This document shows, in pieces, positions 9,266 to 15,762 of a stretch of DNA of 21,572 nt. Origin of the DNA: a virus; the IMG/VR virus record IMGVR_UViG_3300042881_003336, positions 1 through 21,572 of that record; one strand, given 5' to 3'. The position numbers were made by a program, and so were the translations under genes. The notes under the pieces were generated by a model. That model had not been told where the DNA came from. It ran no database searches and saw nothing but the letters and a program-made list of their open reading frames with translations. Each line of letters opens with the position of its first letter. Positions within the stretch are counted from its first letter, which is position 1.

Positions 9266-12180
9266 TGAGTATATTCAAAATAATAAAAAAAGCACCTAAT
9301 TCTTTTTGGCACTTGTATAACAATGGCTCAAAAGAAGTTAATTTATCGGATTTTGAAGTCGTATTAGATTTACAAGCACAAACATTTAATATACAATGTT
9401 TAAATGGAGCTAATGTACCTAATCAATCTGTTCAGGTAGCTAATATTAGAGTTATAGATCAAACAGATGGTTCATTTGAAGAAACATTCCCAAATGTATT
9501 AATTCTTAAAAATAGACTTACTACTTTAGGATATACACCTTATAAATCATCAACTGGAATAGAAGAAGCTCCAGTTGATGGAAATATATATGGTCGTAAA
9601 GATGAAGGATGGATTAATATTACAAGCGGTGGCGGTTCACTTTTTGCATTACCATTTACAACAGATCATCTTACTGCAACAGGAAATCAATATAGTATTG
9701 GAGATATTGTTTATTATATTGGTAATGTTTACAGATGTATTGCTGCTAATGATTCATTATTACCAACTAACACATTATATTGGACTAATTTAGGCGCAGG
9801 TAATCCACTTGTGCAACAACCTGCAGATTGGAATGCAACAAGTGGTAATAATCAGATACTGAACAAGCCTACAATACCAACTACTCCAACACTTCAAGAG
9901 GTTACTGATGCAGGAAATGTTACTACTAATCCTATTTTATTAGAAGATACAGGTTTACAAGTTGAAATAGGTAGCAGTGCAGGATTTCCTTATTTTAAAA
10001 TGTTAAATATTGAAAGTGGCCAAGCAACTTTATTTGATAATAGTGATAATACAGATTCAAGATACGCAAAGTTTCAAGATAAAAATGGAACTTTAGCTTA
10101 TATGGATGACATTACCATTCCAACACTTCAAGAAGTATTAGATAATAATCACGATTTAGTTGATGGAAATTTTTATGCAGGGACAGATGCAGGTTTAGAT
10201 AATATAGGAAGTAATGTTAATGCTTTAGGATTTGAAGCTGCAAAAAATAATGAGGGAGAATCAGTAAATGCTTTTGGAGCTTCTGCTGCCTCGGATAATA
10301 TTGGAAGTAATATAAATGCTTTAGGTGTTAATGCAGGTTTACTTAATGAAGGTTTTAATGTAAATGCTTTTGGCAATGAAGCAGCAATAAACAATACAGG
10401 GGATAATGTAAATGTTTTAGGTGCTTCTGCTGGACAATATAACATAGCAAATAATGTAAACGCTATGGGTTTAGATGCTGCGAGAAGTAACTCTGGTGAG
10501 CAAGTAAATGCTATGGGTAATGCAGCAGGACTTAATAATACATTTAACAATGTAAATTTATTTGGTCAAAATGCAACTGCCAATGAAGATGGACAAACAG
10601 TACTTTCAAAAGATGGTACTACTATGGCTCGTATTTCAACTACTGATTTAACAGCAACAAGAAAATATAATTTACAAGATGGTGATGGAACTTTAGCTTT
10701 TCTTTCTGATATTCCATCATCAAGTGGAATACCTCACGCAACTGCATCAGGGACTGATACATATACTGCAACAATTACAGGAGTTGCTGCTTATAATGAT
10801 GCTGATGCTTACTTGATTAGATTCACCAATGGTAATACAACAGGAGCAACTTTAAACATCAATTCTTTAGGGGCAAAAACTCTTTACAGAAACAACGATG
10901 GCGCTTTAATCGGTGGCGATATTATTTCAGGAGGCGAGATGCTTTGTGTATATAATTCAACAAATAATCACTTTCAAGTAATTGGAACTGCTCCAAATAG
11001 TTTATTTGCTTATGTTACAAATGATGATTCAGTTACTTTAACTAAAGGAATGCCTGTTTATGCTTTTAGTGGAACAGGAGACAGAATGACTGTAAAAAGA
11101 GCAAATAACACATCGGATGCAACATCTGCTCAAACAGTTGGATTAGTATTATCCACATCGATTGCAGCTAATCAAAAAGGATTGATAATGATGCAAGGGT
11201 TATTGGATAATTTAAGTATTCTTCCAACATCAACTTTTGCCGATGGTGATGCTGTTTATCTTGGCGCAACCGCAGGAACAATTACAAATGTTAAACCTTA
11301 TGCTCCTAATCATTTAGTTTATTTAGGAGTTGTTACAACAGCTTCAAATGGAAGCGCAGGTAGAATGTATGTCCGTATTCAAAACGGTTTTGAATTATCG
11401 GAGATACATGACGTGGACTTAATAACTAATGCGCCAACTAATAATCAAGTATTAAGTTATGATTCAGCAACTGATCTTTGGGTTAATAGAAACGTGTCAG
11501 AATTTAATGATTTACAGGTAAGAAGAAATGGGTTTATTCTTTTTGATGATTTATTGACAATAGCTAATGGCACTTCTCCGTTTATTAAGGGAACATTGTC
11601 TTCAGGTCAAATACTTGCTTCAGGTAATACGCAAAATAATCCTGGGGTGATTACAATTAACTGCTCAGCCACTGCTAATAGCGGGGCTTATGTTGCTTAT
11701 GTGAACAGCGCTACTGCAACAAGTTCTTTTTTATCAAATAACATGGGGTTTGATACCATTGTAAGTTTAGGACCAGTACCTGTAGCTAATACAACAATTA
11801 GGACTGGTTTAATAAGAGGAACTATGACGTCAGCAGACGCCACTGAGGGTTGTTATTTTGAAATAATAAATACCGGGATAGTTGGTAAAACAGCTATGGC
11901 AGGAGTTAGGAGTTCAACGACGTCGTTTACTTTAGCGGCAAATACTTTTTATCATTTAAGAATTATATACAATAGCACAACATTAAATACTTTCCAAGTT
12001 TACAATATGAGTGGAAGTTTATTATTTTCAGCAACATTAAGCACTAATATAAGCACTGGAGTTAATGCAATACAACCAACTTTTCTTGCTACTAGTACCA
12101 TTGCGTCGGCAACAACAATCGCTTTACTTGATTATATTGCTGTAGAATATCCATCATATAATAGAGGCGCTTTAACATAA
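9265..12180 (+). CDS. large mosaic tail fibre / receptor-binding protein
   Basis: A 971-aa modular protein. Residues 1-95 form an N-terminal attachment domain, followed by an A-P-V-D-G-N-I-Y-G-R-K-D-E-G-W block near 102-116 that is common in phage fibres. Residues about 143-177 (YSIGDIVYYIGNVYRC, then W173) resemble a type 5/12 carbohydrate-binding module. ADWNATSG at 187-194 is a frequent linker in Bacteroidota phage fibres. Eight 16-aa N-x-G-x-x-V-N-A-x-G repeats occupy 313-440. Two GTLA(Y/F)-type boxes end internal modules. Residues about 490-735 resemble a capsid-decoration-like beta segment, and about 770-971 form a C-terminal beta-sandwich that is the likely receptor-binding tip. Base composition is richer in G and C in the last module, which hints at module exchange. 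Function is inferred from the domains. Confidence 0.85.
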   Translation: MSIFKIIKKAPNSFWHLYNNGSKEVNLSDFEVVLDLQAQTFNIQCLNGANVPNQSVQVANIRVIDQTDGSFEETFPNVLILKNRLTTLGYTPYKSSTGIEEAPVDGNIYGRKDEGWINITSGGGSLFALPFTTDHLTATGNQYSIGDIVYYIGNVYRCIAANDSLLPTNTLYWTNLGAGNPLVQQPADWNATSGNNQILNKPTIPTTPTLQEVTDAGNVTTNPILLEDTGLQVEIGSSAGFPYFKMLNIESGQATLFDNSDNTDSRYAKFQDKNGTLAYMDDITIPTLQEVLDNNHDLVDGNFYAGTDAGLDNIGSNVNALGFEAAKNNEGESVNAFGASAASDNIGSNINALGVNAGLLNEGFNVNAFGNEAAINNTGDNVNVLGASAGQYNIANNVNAMGLDAARSNSGEQVNAMGNAAGLNNTFNNVNLFGQNATANEDGQTVLSKDGTTMARISTTDLTATRKYNLQDGDGTLAFLSDIPSSSGIPHATASGTDTYTATITGVAAYNDADAYLIRFTNGNTTGATLNINSLGAKTLYRNNDGALIGGDIISGGEMLCVYNSTNNHFQVIGTAPNSLFAYVTNDDSVTLTKGMPVYAFSGTGDRMTVKRANNTSDATSAQTVGLVLSTSIAANQKGLIMMQGLLDNLSILPTSTFADGDAVYLGATAGTITNVKPYAPNHLVYLGVVTTASNGSAGRMYVRIQNGFELSEIHDVDLITNAPTNNQVLSYDSATDLWVNRNVSEFNDLQVRRNGFILFDDLLTIANGTSPFIKGTLSSGQILASGNTQNNPGVITINCSATANSGAYVAYVNSATATSSFLSNNMGFDTIVSLGPVPVANTTIRTGLIRGTMTSADATEGCYFEIINTGIVGKTAMAGVRSSTTSFTLAANTFYHLRIIYNSTTLNTFQVYNMSGSLLFSATLSTNISTGVNAIQPTFLATSTIASATTIALLDYIAVEYPSYNRGALT
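10201..10584 (+). repeat. eight tandem 48-bp units encoding 16-aa head repeats
   Basis: Eight in-register units encode the pattern N-x-G-x-N-V-N-A-x-G-x-x-A-x-x-N (residues 313-440 of the fibre). The units match the trimeric-adhesin head repeat (Hep_Hag/YadA-like). They have diverged at the DNA level but not in length. The open antisense frame over this region is a by-product of the repeat. Confidence 0.85.
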
Positions 12181-12198
12181 CATTAATACAAAATAATT

Positions 12199-12318
12199 AT
12201 GATATTAACTAAATATAGAATGATTGACGAAGATGGATCTTGGGTTGAAACACTTGATATTGAACAAGCAGAAAACCATGGAAACTATATTGTAATAACA
12301 GAAGAAATAAATGAGTAA
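12199..12318 (+). CDS. 39-aa hypothetical protein
   Basis: A short ATG-to-TAA frame between the fibre gene and the holin candidate encodes an acidic 39-aa protein containing D-E-D-G-S-W-V-E-T-L and ending ITEEINE. It starts 18 nt after the fibre stop and overlaps the next ATG by 8 nt, which is the normal junction style here and supports translation. It has no membrane segment and no recognised family. Many Bacteroidota phages carry a similar small acidic protein after the fibre genes, but I cannot assign a role. Confidence 0.5.
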   Translation: MILTKYRMIDEDGSWVETLDIEQAENHGNYIVITEEINE

Positions 12319-12517
12319 AAAAAATTTAGACGCATTAATAAATAAATGGATAAGTAGAAAATTATTTGTTTTCTTAGTAGCTAGTGGTTTATTAATGTTC
12401 GCAGACTTAGAGTCATCAGATTGGGCATTAATTGCAATAACATATTTAAGTAGCCAAACAGTATTAGATTCTGTTACGGTATATTCTAAAATGAAAAACA
12501 ACAATAATAATGAATAG
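12311..12517 (+). CDS. small membrane protein, holin candidate
   Basis: A 68-aa protein with a basic N-terminus (MSKKNLDALINKWISRK), one clear transmembrane helix at residues about 18-32 (FVFLVASGLLMFA) and a second moderately hydrophobic helix at about 38-56. The tail is Asn-rich and hydrophilic. It lies two genes upstream of the M15 endolysin, overlaps both neighbours by 8 nt, and has the size and topology of a class II or III holin. The lysis role is inferred from topology and position, since holins share little sequence. Confidence 0.6.
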   Translation: MSKKNLDALINKWISRKLFVFLVASGLLMFADLESSDWALIAITYLSSQTVLDSVTVYSKMKNNNNNE

Positions 12518-12695
12518 CGTTCACGACATAAAACTTTTGGTTGTAAATGGTTTTTTAATTAGTTTCAGTTTCTCAAATGTAGAATTAGGATTGAAGATTT
12601 TTTCTTTAGTATTAGCTATTGGATATACTACCCGCAGATGGTGGCTGATGGAAAAAAATAAAAAAAATGATAACACAGGCTCAACTGATAGCTAA
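12510..12695 (+). CDS. small membrane protein, second lysis-cassette component
   Basis: A 61-aa protein with a hydrophobic segment at residues about 8-22 ([14 protein letters not shown]), a second at about 27-40 ([13 protein letters not shown]), a basic-aromatic boundary ([12 protein letters not shown]) and a polar tail. It overlaps the holin candidate upstream and the endolysin downstream (29 nt), which suggests tight co-expression. Pairs of small membrane proteins next to an endolysin are often holin and antiholin. Which of these two is the pore former cannot be told from sequence. Confidence 0.6.
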   Translation: MNSVHDIKLLVVNGFLISFSFSNVELGLKIFSLVLAIGYTTRRWWLMEKNKKNDNTGSTDS

Positions 12696-13125
12696 ATACG
12701 GAACTCCTAACAAAGAGGGCAAAGGATATATTACTCAAATTACTTTGCCTTATCCTATGTACTACGATGGCAAAAAAGTAACTAAAATCAGTTGCCATAA
12801 ATTAGTAGCAGATAAACTTTTGGCAATATTCAATGATATATTAGAGTTTTATGGTCAAGATGCAATTCGCGATTTAAAAATTGATGATTATGGCGGTTGC
12901 TTTAATTATCGTTTAATGAGAGGCGGAACTAAACTAAGTGTACATAGTTGGGGTTGTGCTATTGACTTAAACCCAAGTCGTAATTTATTAAGAGAAACTT
13001 CAAAGACTGCGAGATTTGCACGTTTAGAATATAAGCCAATGATTGATATATTTTATAAGCATGGATTTGAATCTTTAGGCAGAGAAAAGAATTACGATTG
13101 GATGCATTTTCAGGTAAAAGATTAA
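12667..13125 (+). CDS. M15-family peptidase endolysin
   Basis: A 152-aa enzyme of the M15 (VanY / L-Ala-D-Glu or D-Ala-D-Ala peptidase) group, expected to cut peptidoglycan stem peptides or cross-links. The zinc site is complete: SVHSWG (H93), AIDLNP (D100) and DWMHFQ (D144 as the catalytic acid, H147). The usual N-P-x-x-N follows D100. There is no signal peptide, so access to the wall would need the adjacent holin candidates. Length is close to a lone catalytic domain with no separate cell-wall-binding module, as is common in phages of Gram-negative hosts. Confidence 0.92.
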   Translation: MITQAQLIAKYGTPNKEGKGYITQITLPYPMYYDGKKVTKISCHKLVADKLLAIFNDILEFYGQDAIRDLKIDDYGGCFNYRLMRGGTKLSVHSWGCAIDLNPSRNLLRETSKTARFARLEYKPMIDIFYKHGFESLGREKNYDWMHFQVKD

Positions 13126-13206
13126 ATATTTTCCACTAACTGTTTGTTATTTAATACTTTTTTCCATTATTTGTATAATATATCATACATTTAATATTTT
13201 ATTTTA

Positions 13207-13214
13207 TACTTTTG
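13207..13214 (+). promoter_or_regulatory. -7-like promoter box TACTTTTG
   Basis: A TAnnTTTG match 20 nt before the metallophosphoesterase ATG, in a 109-bp AT-rich gap after the endolysin. No good TTG -33 element lies at normal spacing. The gap contains no terminator I can see. Confidence 0.45.
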
Positions 13215-13234
13215 ATAAACCAAACTAATAAATT

Positions 13235-14260
13235 ATGGGTACAAAAGGAAATCAAAATGCAGCTACTTACAAAAAAGATATAGTTTTATCTTTTATTAAT
13301 CAGTTTCCAAAGGCAACTACAATGGCTATTGCACGAATGATTTATGATAAACATAAATTAGATTTCAATTCACTTGATGGAGTAAGAACAAGTGTAAGAA
13401 GATATAGAGGCGAAAATGGTAAAAATAACTCACCTATTTCCAAAACTGGAGAACGCACCGAAAAACAAAAAAAACAAAGCATCAGCAGAACTATAGATTT
13501 GCCTGATAGCGATTACGAAAAGTGTGAACCATTTATAATTCCAAAAGGTCAAAACAATATTTTAATTTTAAGCGATATTCATTTCCCTTACCAAGATAAC
13601 AAAGCATTAAAACTTGCTTTAAACTACGGACTTGAAAACAAAGTCAACACAATATACTTAAATGGTGATATTGCAGACTTTTACCAATGTAGCCGATTTA
13701 CTAAAGACAGACGATTAAGGGATATGGCTGGAGAGTTGGAAATGGTTAGAGAGTTTCTAAAAAAAATTCAAGAACTATTCAAATGCCCTATCTATTATAA
13801 AATCGGAAATCACGAAAAAAGATACGAAGATTATTTAATGATTAAAGCACCTGAGTTATTAGGTATTGATGATTTTAAACTTGAACAACTTTTACGATTT
13901 AGGGAGTTTGGTGTTACGTTGGTTAAAGATAAGCAAATGGCAATGGCAGGAAGGCTTCCAATACTTCATGGACACGAATGGTTTGGTGGATTTGCACCGC
14001 CTGTTAATCCTGCAAGAGGTTTGTTTATGAAAGCTAAAGAGAGTGCAATCGTAGGACATCATCATAGAACATCGGAACATACTGAAAAGAGGTTGAGCGG
14101 TGAAGTTACAACAAATTGGTCCACAGGATGCCTTTGCGGTTTAGAACCCGAATATGCGCCTTATAATCAATATAATCATGGATTTGCTCACGTTAAGGTA
14201 GCAAGTGATGGTAATTACGAATTAAAAAATATAAGAATAATCGATTATAAAATTGTGTAA
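13235..14260 (+). CDS. calcineurin-like metallophosphoesterase with N-terminal HTH-like region
   Basis: A 341-aa protein with all calcineurin-like motifs: SDIHFP (D114, H116), NGDIAD (D145, D148), GNHEKR (N192, H193), LHGHEW (H245, H247) and VGHHHR (H275, H277). These bind two metals and support phosphomonoesterase or phosphodiesterase activity. The first 75 residues are a basic helical region with T-M-A-I-A-R-M-I-Y-D and R-T-S-V-R-R-Y motifs, which look like a winged-helix DNA-binding segment joined by a polar linker. This combination suggests a nucleic-acid substrate. Related phage proteins of this type occur next to lysis genes, but the substrate is unknown. It has its own candidate promoter and its stop overlaps the next ATG. 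Confidence 0.88.
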   Translation: MGTKGNQNAATYKKDIVLSFINQFPKATTMAIARMIYDKHKLDFNSLDGVRTSVRRYRGENGKNNSPISKTGERTEKQKKQSISRTIDLPDSDYEKCEPFIIPKGQNNILILSDIHFPYQDNKALKLALNYGLENKVNTIYLNGDIADFYQCSRFTKDRRLRDMAGELEMVREFLKKIQELFKCPIYYKIGNHEKRYEDYLMIKAPELLGIDDFKLEQLLRFREFGVTLVKDKQMAMAGRLPILHGHEWFGGFAPPVNPARGLFMKAKESAIVGHHHRTSEHTEKRLSGEVTTNWSTGCLCGLEPEYAPYNQYNHGFAHVKVASDGNYELKNIRIIDYKIV

Positions 14261-14400
14261 TGGAAAAGAAAGTTGTGCCTGATCTTAATTCGCAAATTGA
14301 GAAAGTAGCTAATAAAATGCTTCGTCAATATTTAAGAGGTCAAAACTGCGAAAAAACAAATGCTATTTATAGAGAATTAATAAAACAAAAAAATGGCTGA
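14260..14400 (+). CDS. 46-aa hypothetical protein
   Basis: A short frame that starts inside the TAATG junction with the metallophosphoesterase gene and ends with TGA at 14398-14400. The product is a basic, probably helical 46-aa protein with one cysteine (C30) and Y24, R26 and K42 on likely helix faces. Its last 8 nt overlap the truncated MADISKC start (ATG at 14393), the normal gene spacing in this operon. No function is recognised. Coupling to the upstream gene and the codon pattern make it likely to be translated. Confidence 0.55.
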   Translation: MEKKVVPDLNSQIEKVANKMLRQYLRGQNCEKTNAIYRELIKQKNG

Positions 14401-14422
14401 TATAAGTAAGTGCAAGATATAA
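14393..14422 (+). pseudogene. truncated start of the cysteine-rich gene (MADISKC remnant)
   Basis: The frame from ATG 14393 encodes M-A-D-I-S-K-C-K-I and then TAA. The intact cysteine-rich gene 0.7 kb downstream starts M-D-I-S-K-C. The two differ by synonymous codons (AGT AAG TGC against TCA AAA TGT), so the fragment looks like the original gene start, cut off when the endonuclease gene moved in. It overlaps the preceding gene by 8 nt, as a native start would. Confidence 0.6.
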
Positions 14423-14426
14423 TTAG

Positions 14427-14434
14427 TATATTTG
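14427..14434 (+). promoter_or_regulatory. -7-like promoter box TATATTTG before the endonuclease gene
   Basis: A TAnnTTTG match 18 nt before the ATG at 14453. It may let the inserted gene be expressed independently. A -33 element is not apparent. Confidence 0.4.
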
Positions 14435-14452
14435 TAATATATTTAATTTTTT

Positions 14453-15115
14453 ATGAAAAGAATAAATTACACATCAGGACAAATTGTTAATAATCATGGA
14501 ATAATATATGTTTCAGAACAACCTTTTATTATTGCAAGTAAGGTTAAGAGAAGAACTGCTATATTTAAATGTCAATGTGAAAAAGAATTTATTTCTATTA
14601 TAAAAGATGTAGTATATAATAAAAGAACAAGTTGCGGTTGTAAAAAAGGATCTAAGCCAAAAATATACAAAAAAGGTGATTTTATTAATGGAATTAAATT
14701 TATAAAAAGTTGTGGAACATTTAAAAATGCGCAAAAAGCTATATTTGAATGTCCAAAATGTAAAAATCAATGGATTTCATTAGTTAATAATATTCAAAGA
14801 GGCAAAACAAAATCTTGCTGCGGAAGTATTAAAGGATGGACTAGAAGTCAATGGATTAATTTTTCAAAAACATCTAAATTGTATAGAGTAAGATTATATA
14901 ATGAACATGAATCATTTATAAAAATAGGAATAACTACAAAGACTTTGAAAGAAAGATTTAAATATATTCCTTATAGTTTTGAGATAATAAATGTTGTAGA
15001 AGGAGAATCTTCATATATTTTTGATTTAGAAAATAGATTTAAAAGATTTTTTAAAAAAAATAAATACACACCTAAAATAGATTTTTTAGGTAAAACAGAA
15101 TGTTTTAAAATTTAA
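14453..15115 (+). CDS. GIY-YIG-type homing endonuclease with two zinc-ribbon-like repeats
   Basis: A 220-aa, very basic protein. Two similar DNA-binding-type units come first: C40-x-C42 ... C61-G-C63 and C100-x-x-C103 ... C122-C123, each with the F-x-C-x-x-K/C start and T-x-S-C-x-C/G end found in phage homing endonucleases. Residues 142-218 resemble a GIY-YIG nuclease: K-L-Y-R-V-R-L, then F-I-K-I-G-I-T (K-I-G in place of Y-I-G), R168 in ERF, E193 in DLENRF and the terminal TECF. The protein would cut DNA near a recognition site to spread its own gene. It is even more AT-rich than its neighbours and interrupts the start of the next gene, which supports mobility. The nuclease class is inferred from motifs. 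Confidence 0.75.
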   Translation: MKRINYTSGQIVNNHGIIYVSEQPFIIASKVKRRTAIFKCQCEKEFISIIKDVVYNKRTSCGCKKGSKPKIYKKGDFINGIKFIKSCGTFKNAQKAIFECPKCKNQWISLVNNIQRGKTKSCCGSIKGWTRSQWINFSKTSKLYRVRLYNEHESFIKIGITTKTLKERFKYIPYSFEIINVVEGESSYIFDLENRFKRFFKKNKYTPKIDFLGKTECFKI

Positions 15116-15119
15116 AGTT

Positions 15120-15443
15120 ATGGATATATCAAAATGTAATGACAGTTTATGTCCAAGTAAAGATTACTGTTATAGGTTTACTGCTCCAGCAAGTTTAGTT
15201 TATCAATCTTATGGAAGTTTCAATCGTGAAGAAGATGCAGACAACTGCGATATGTTTTGGGCAAATGGTAAGGAATCTACCAAGTGTAAACTAAATGGAG
15301 TTAAAAGAGATGGTGAAATATGCAATTTAGACTATTGCACGTATCCAAAATGCGTTCAAGACACGTATTGTCCTAAATGCCATAAGGTAGATGGTGAACA
15401 CAAAATGAGCTGTGCTACAAGAAAAATTCAATGTAACTTATAA
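15120..15443 (+). CDS. cysteine-rich MDISKC-type protein, metal binding likely
   Basis: A 107-aa protein with twelve cysteines (6, 11, 17, 43, 56, 68, 73, 78, 84, 87, 98, 105) and two nearby histidines (88, 94). The first half, M-D-I-S-K-C ... C-P-S-K-x-x-C-Y-R-F-T-A ... Q-S-Y ... C-D-M-F-W, matches a short protein common in flavobacterial phages. The second half adds a denser cysteine cluster with C-P-K-C-H. Spacing suggests zinc or iron-sulfur binding. The extra C-terminal module may be a fusion, since the form I remember ends soon after the C-D-x-F-W block. The ATG lies 4 nt after the endonuclease stop. No function is known to me. Confidence 0.7.
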   Translation: MDISKCNDSLCPSKDYCYRFTAPASLVYQSYGSFNREEDADNCDMFWANGKESTKCKLNGVKRDGEICNLDYCTYPKCVQDTYCPKCHKVDGEHKMSCATRKIQCNL

Positions 15444-15444
15444 G

Positions 15445-15487
15445 ATGTATATTATTTTAAACAAAAAGCATATAAAATGTATATTAT
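15445..15487 (+). repeat. 11-bp direct repeat ATGTATATTAT
   Basis: The same 11 bases occur at 15445-15455 and 15477-15487, 32 bp apart start to start, about three helical turns. Similar phasing is common for paired protein-binding sites. Nothing else marks the region as an operator. Confidence 0.45.
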
Positions 15488-15492
15488 ATACA

Positions 15493-15533
15493 ACATTTTG
15501 TCCCAAATATTCACTAAATTAAAGACGAAATGT
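15493..15533 (+). other. inverted repeat with 21-nt loop
   Basis: ACATTTTGTC (15493-15502) pairs with GACGAAATGT (15524-15533) in a 10-bp stem containing one G-T pair. It sits inside the direct-repeat-flanked segment and could be a weak RNA structure. Confidence 0.35.
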
Positions 15534-15562
15534 AATTTATAAGTTACTAATTGTTTAAAGAT

Positions 15563-15587
15563 AAACCTTAAAATTTAGGGTTTTAAT
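15563..15587 (+). terminator. intrinsic terminator-like hairpin
   Basis: AAACCTTAA (15563-15571) and TTAGGGTTT (15575-15583) form a 9-bp stem with a 3-nt loop and one G-T pair, followed by T and A-rich DNA. It closes the transcript of the cysteine-rich gene, 20 nt before the next small gene. Confidence 0.6.
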
Positions 15588-15606
15588 TGACATAAAAAGT
15601 AATAAG

Positions 15607-15762
15607 ATGAAAATAACAGTTGAAACAAACGGAGAAGTAATTACAATGGAATTACATAATGATAATACAATTTGGGAACTTATTTCTAAATTAAAAATTA
15701 TGCTTTTATTTTGTGGATATAGCCAAGATTTAATTAATCAAATAATAGAGGATAACGAATGA
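15607..15762 (+). CDS. 51-aa hypothetical protein
   Basis: A short ATG-to-TGA frame overlapping the following gene by 4 nt (ATGA). The product is an acidic 51-aa protein with a beta hairpin-like start (MKITVETNGEVITMEL) and a helical end (QDLINQIIEDNE), with one cysteine at residue 36. Similar short proteins with this start occur in flavobacterial phages, as I recall, but without a known function. The stop-start overlap suggests that it is translationally coupled to the spanin candidate. Confidence 0.6.
   Translation: MKITVETNGEVITMELHNDNTIWELISKLKIMLLFCGYSQDLINQIIEDNE

Larger units (their letters stand above)
14416..15119 (+). mobile_element. free-standing homing endonuclease insertion (limits approximate)
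   Basis: The segment between the truncated MADISKC start and the intact M-D-I-S-K-C start holds only one gene, a GIY-YIG-type endonuclease, plus a -7-like box. The neighbouring gene's beginning is present on both sides in divergent form. That is what insertion of a homing gene with its own downstream flank would leave. The exact borders cannot be fixed without an uninterrupted relative. Confidence 0.5.
15430..15543 (+). repeat. imperfect 15-bp direct repeat flanking an intergenic segment
   Basis: AATGTAACTTATAAG at 15430-15444 (covering the stop of the cysteine-rich gene) recurs at 15529-15543 with one C-to-T change. An 84-bp AT-rich segment lies between. This could be a duplication scar, a small insertion or an operator pair. 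Confidence 0.6.

Noticed and set aside
10173-10550. Long open frame on the minus strand across the fibre repeat region
   Set aside because: It is antisense to an in-frame repeat whose codons happen to lack reverse-strand stops. The predicted protein is a periodic low-complexity product with no start context.
11149-11157. Perfect DnaA box TTATCCACA
   Set aside because: It is a single copy inside the tail fibre gene, encodes ordinary residues and lies far from the replication genes, so chance is the best explanation.
12205-12504. Minus-strand frame across the holin region
   Set aside because: It opposes two overlapping plus-strand genes with standard junctions and has no support of its own.
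14513-14770. Minus-strand frame inside the homing endonuclease gene
   Set aside because: It is antisense to a clear zinc-ribbon coding region and is rich in Phe and Tyr, as expected from the complement of AAA and ATA codons.
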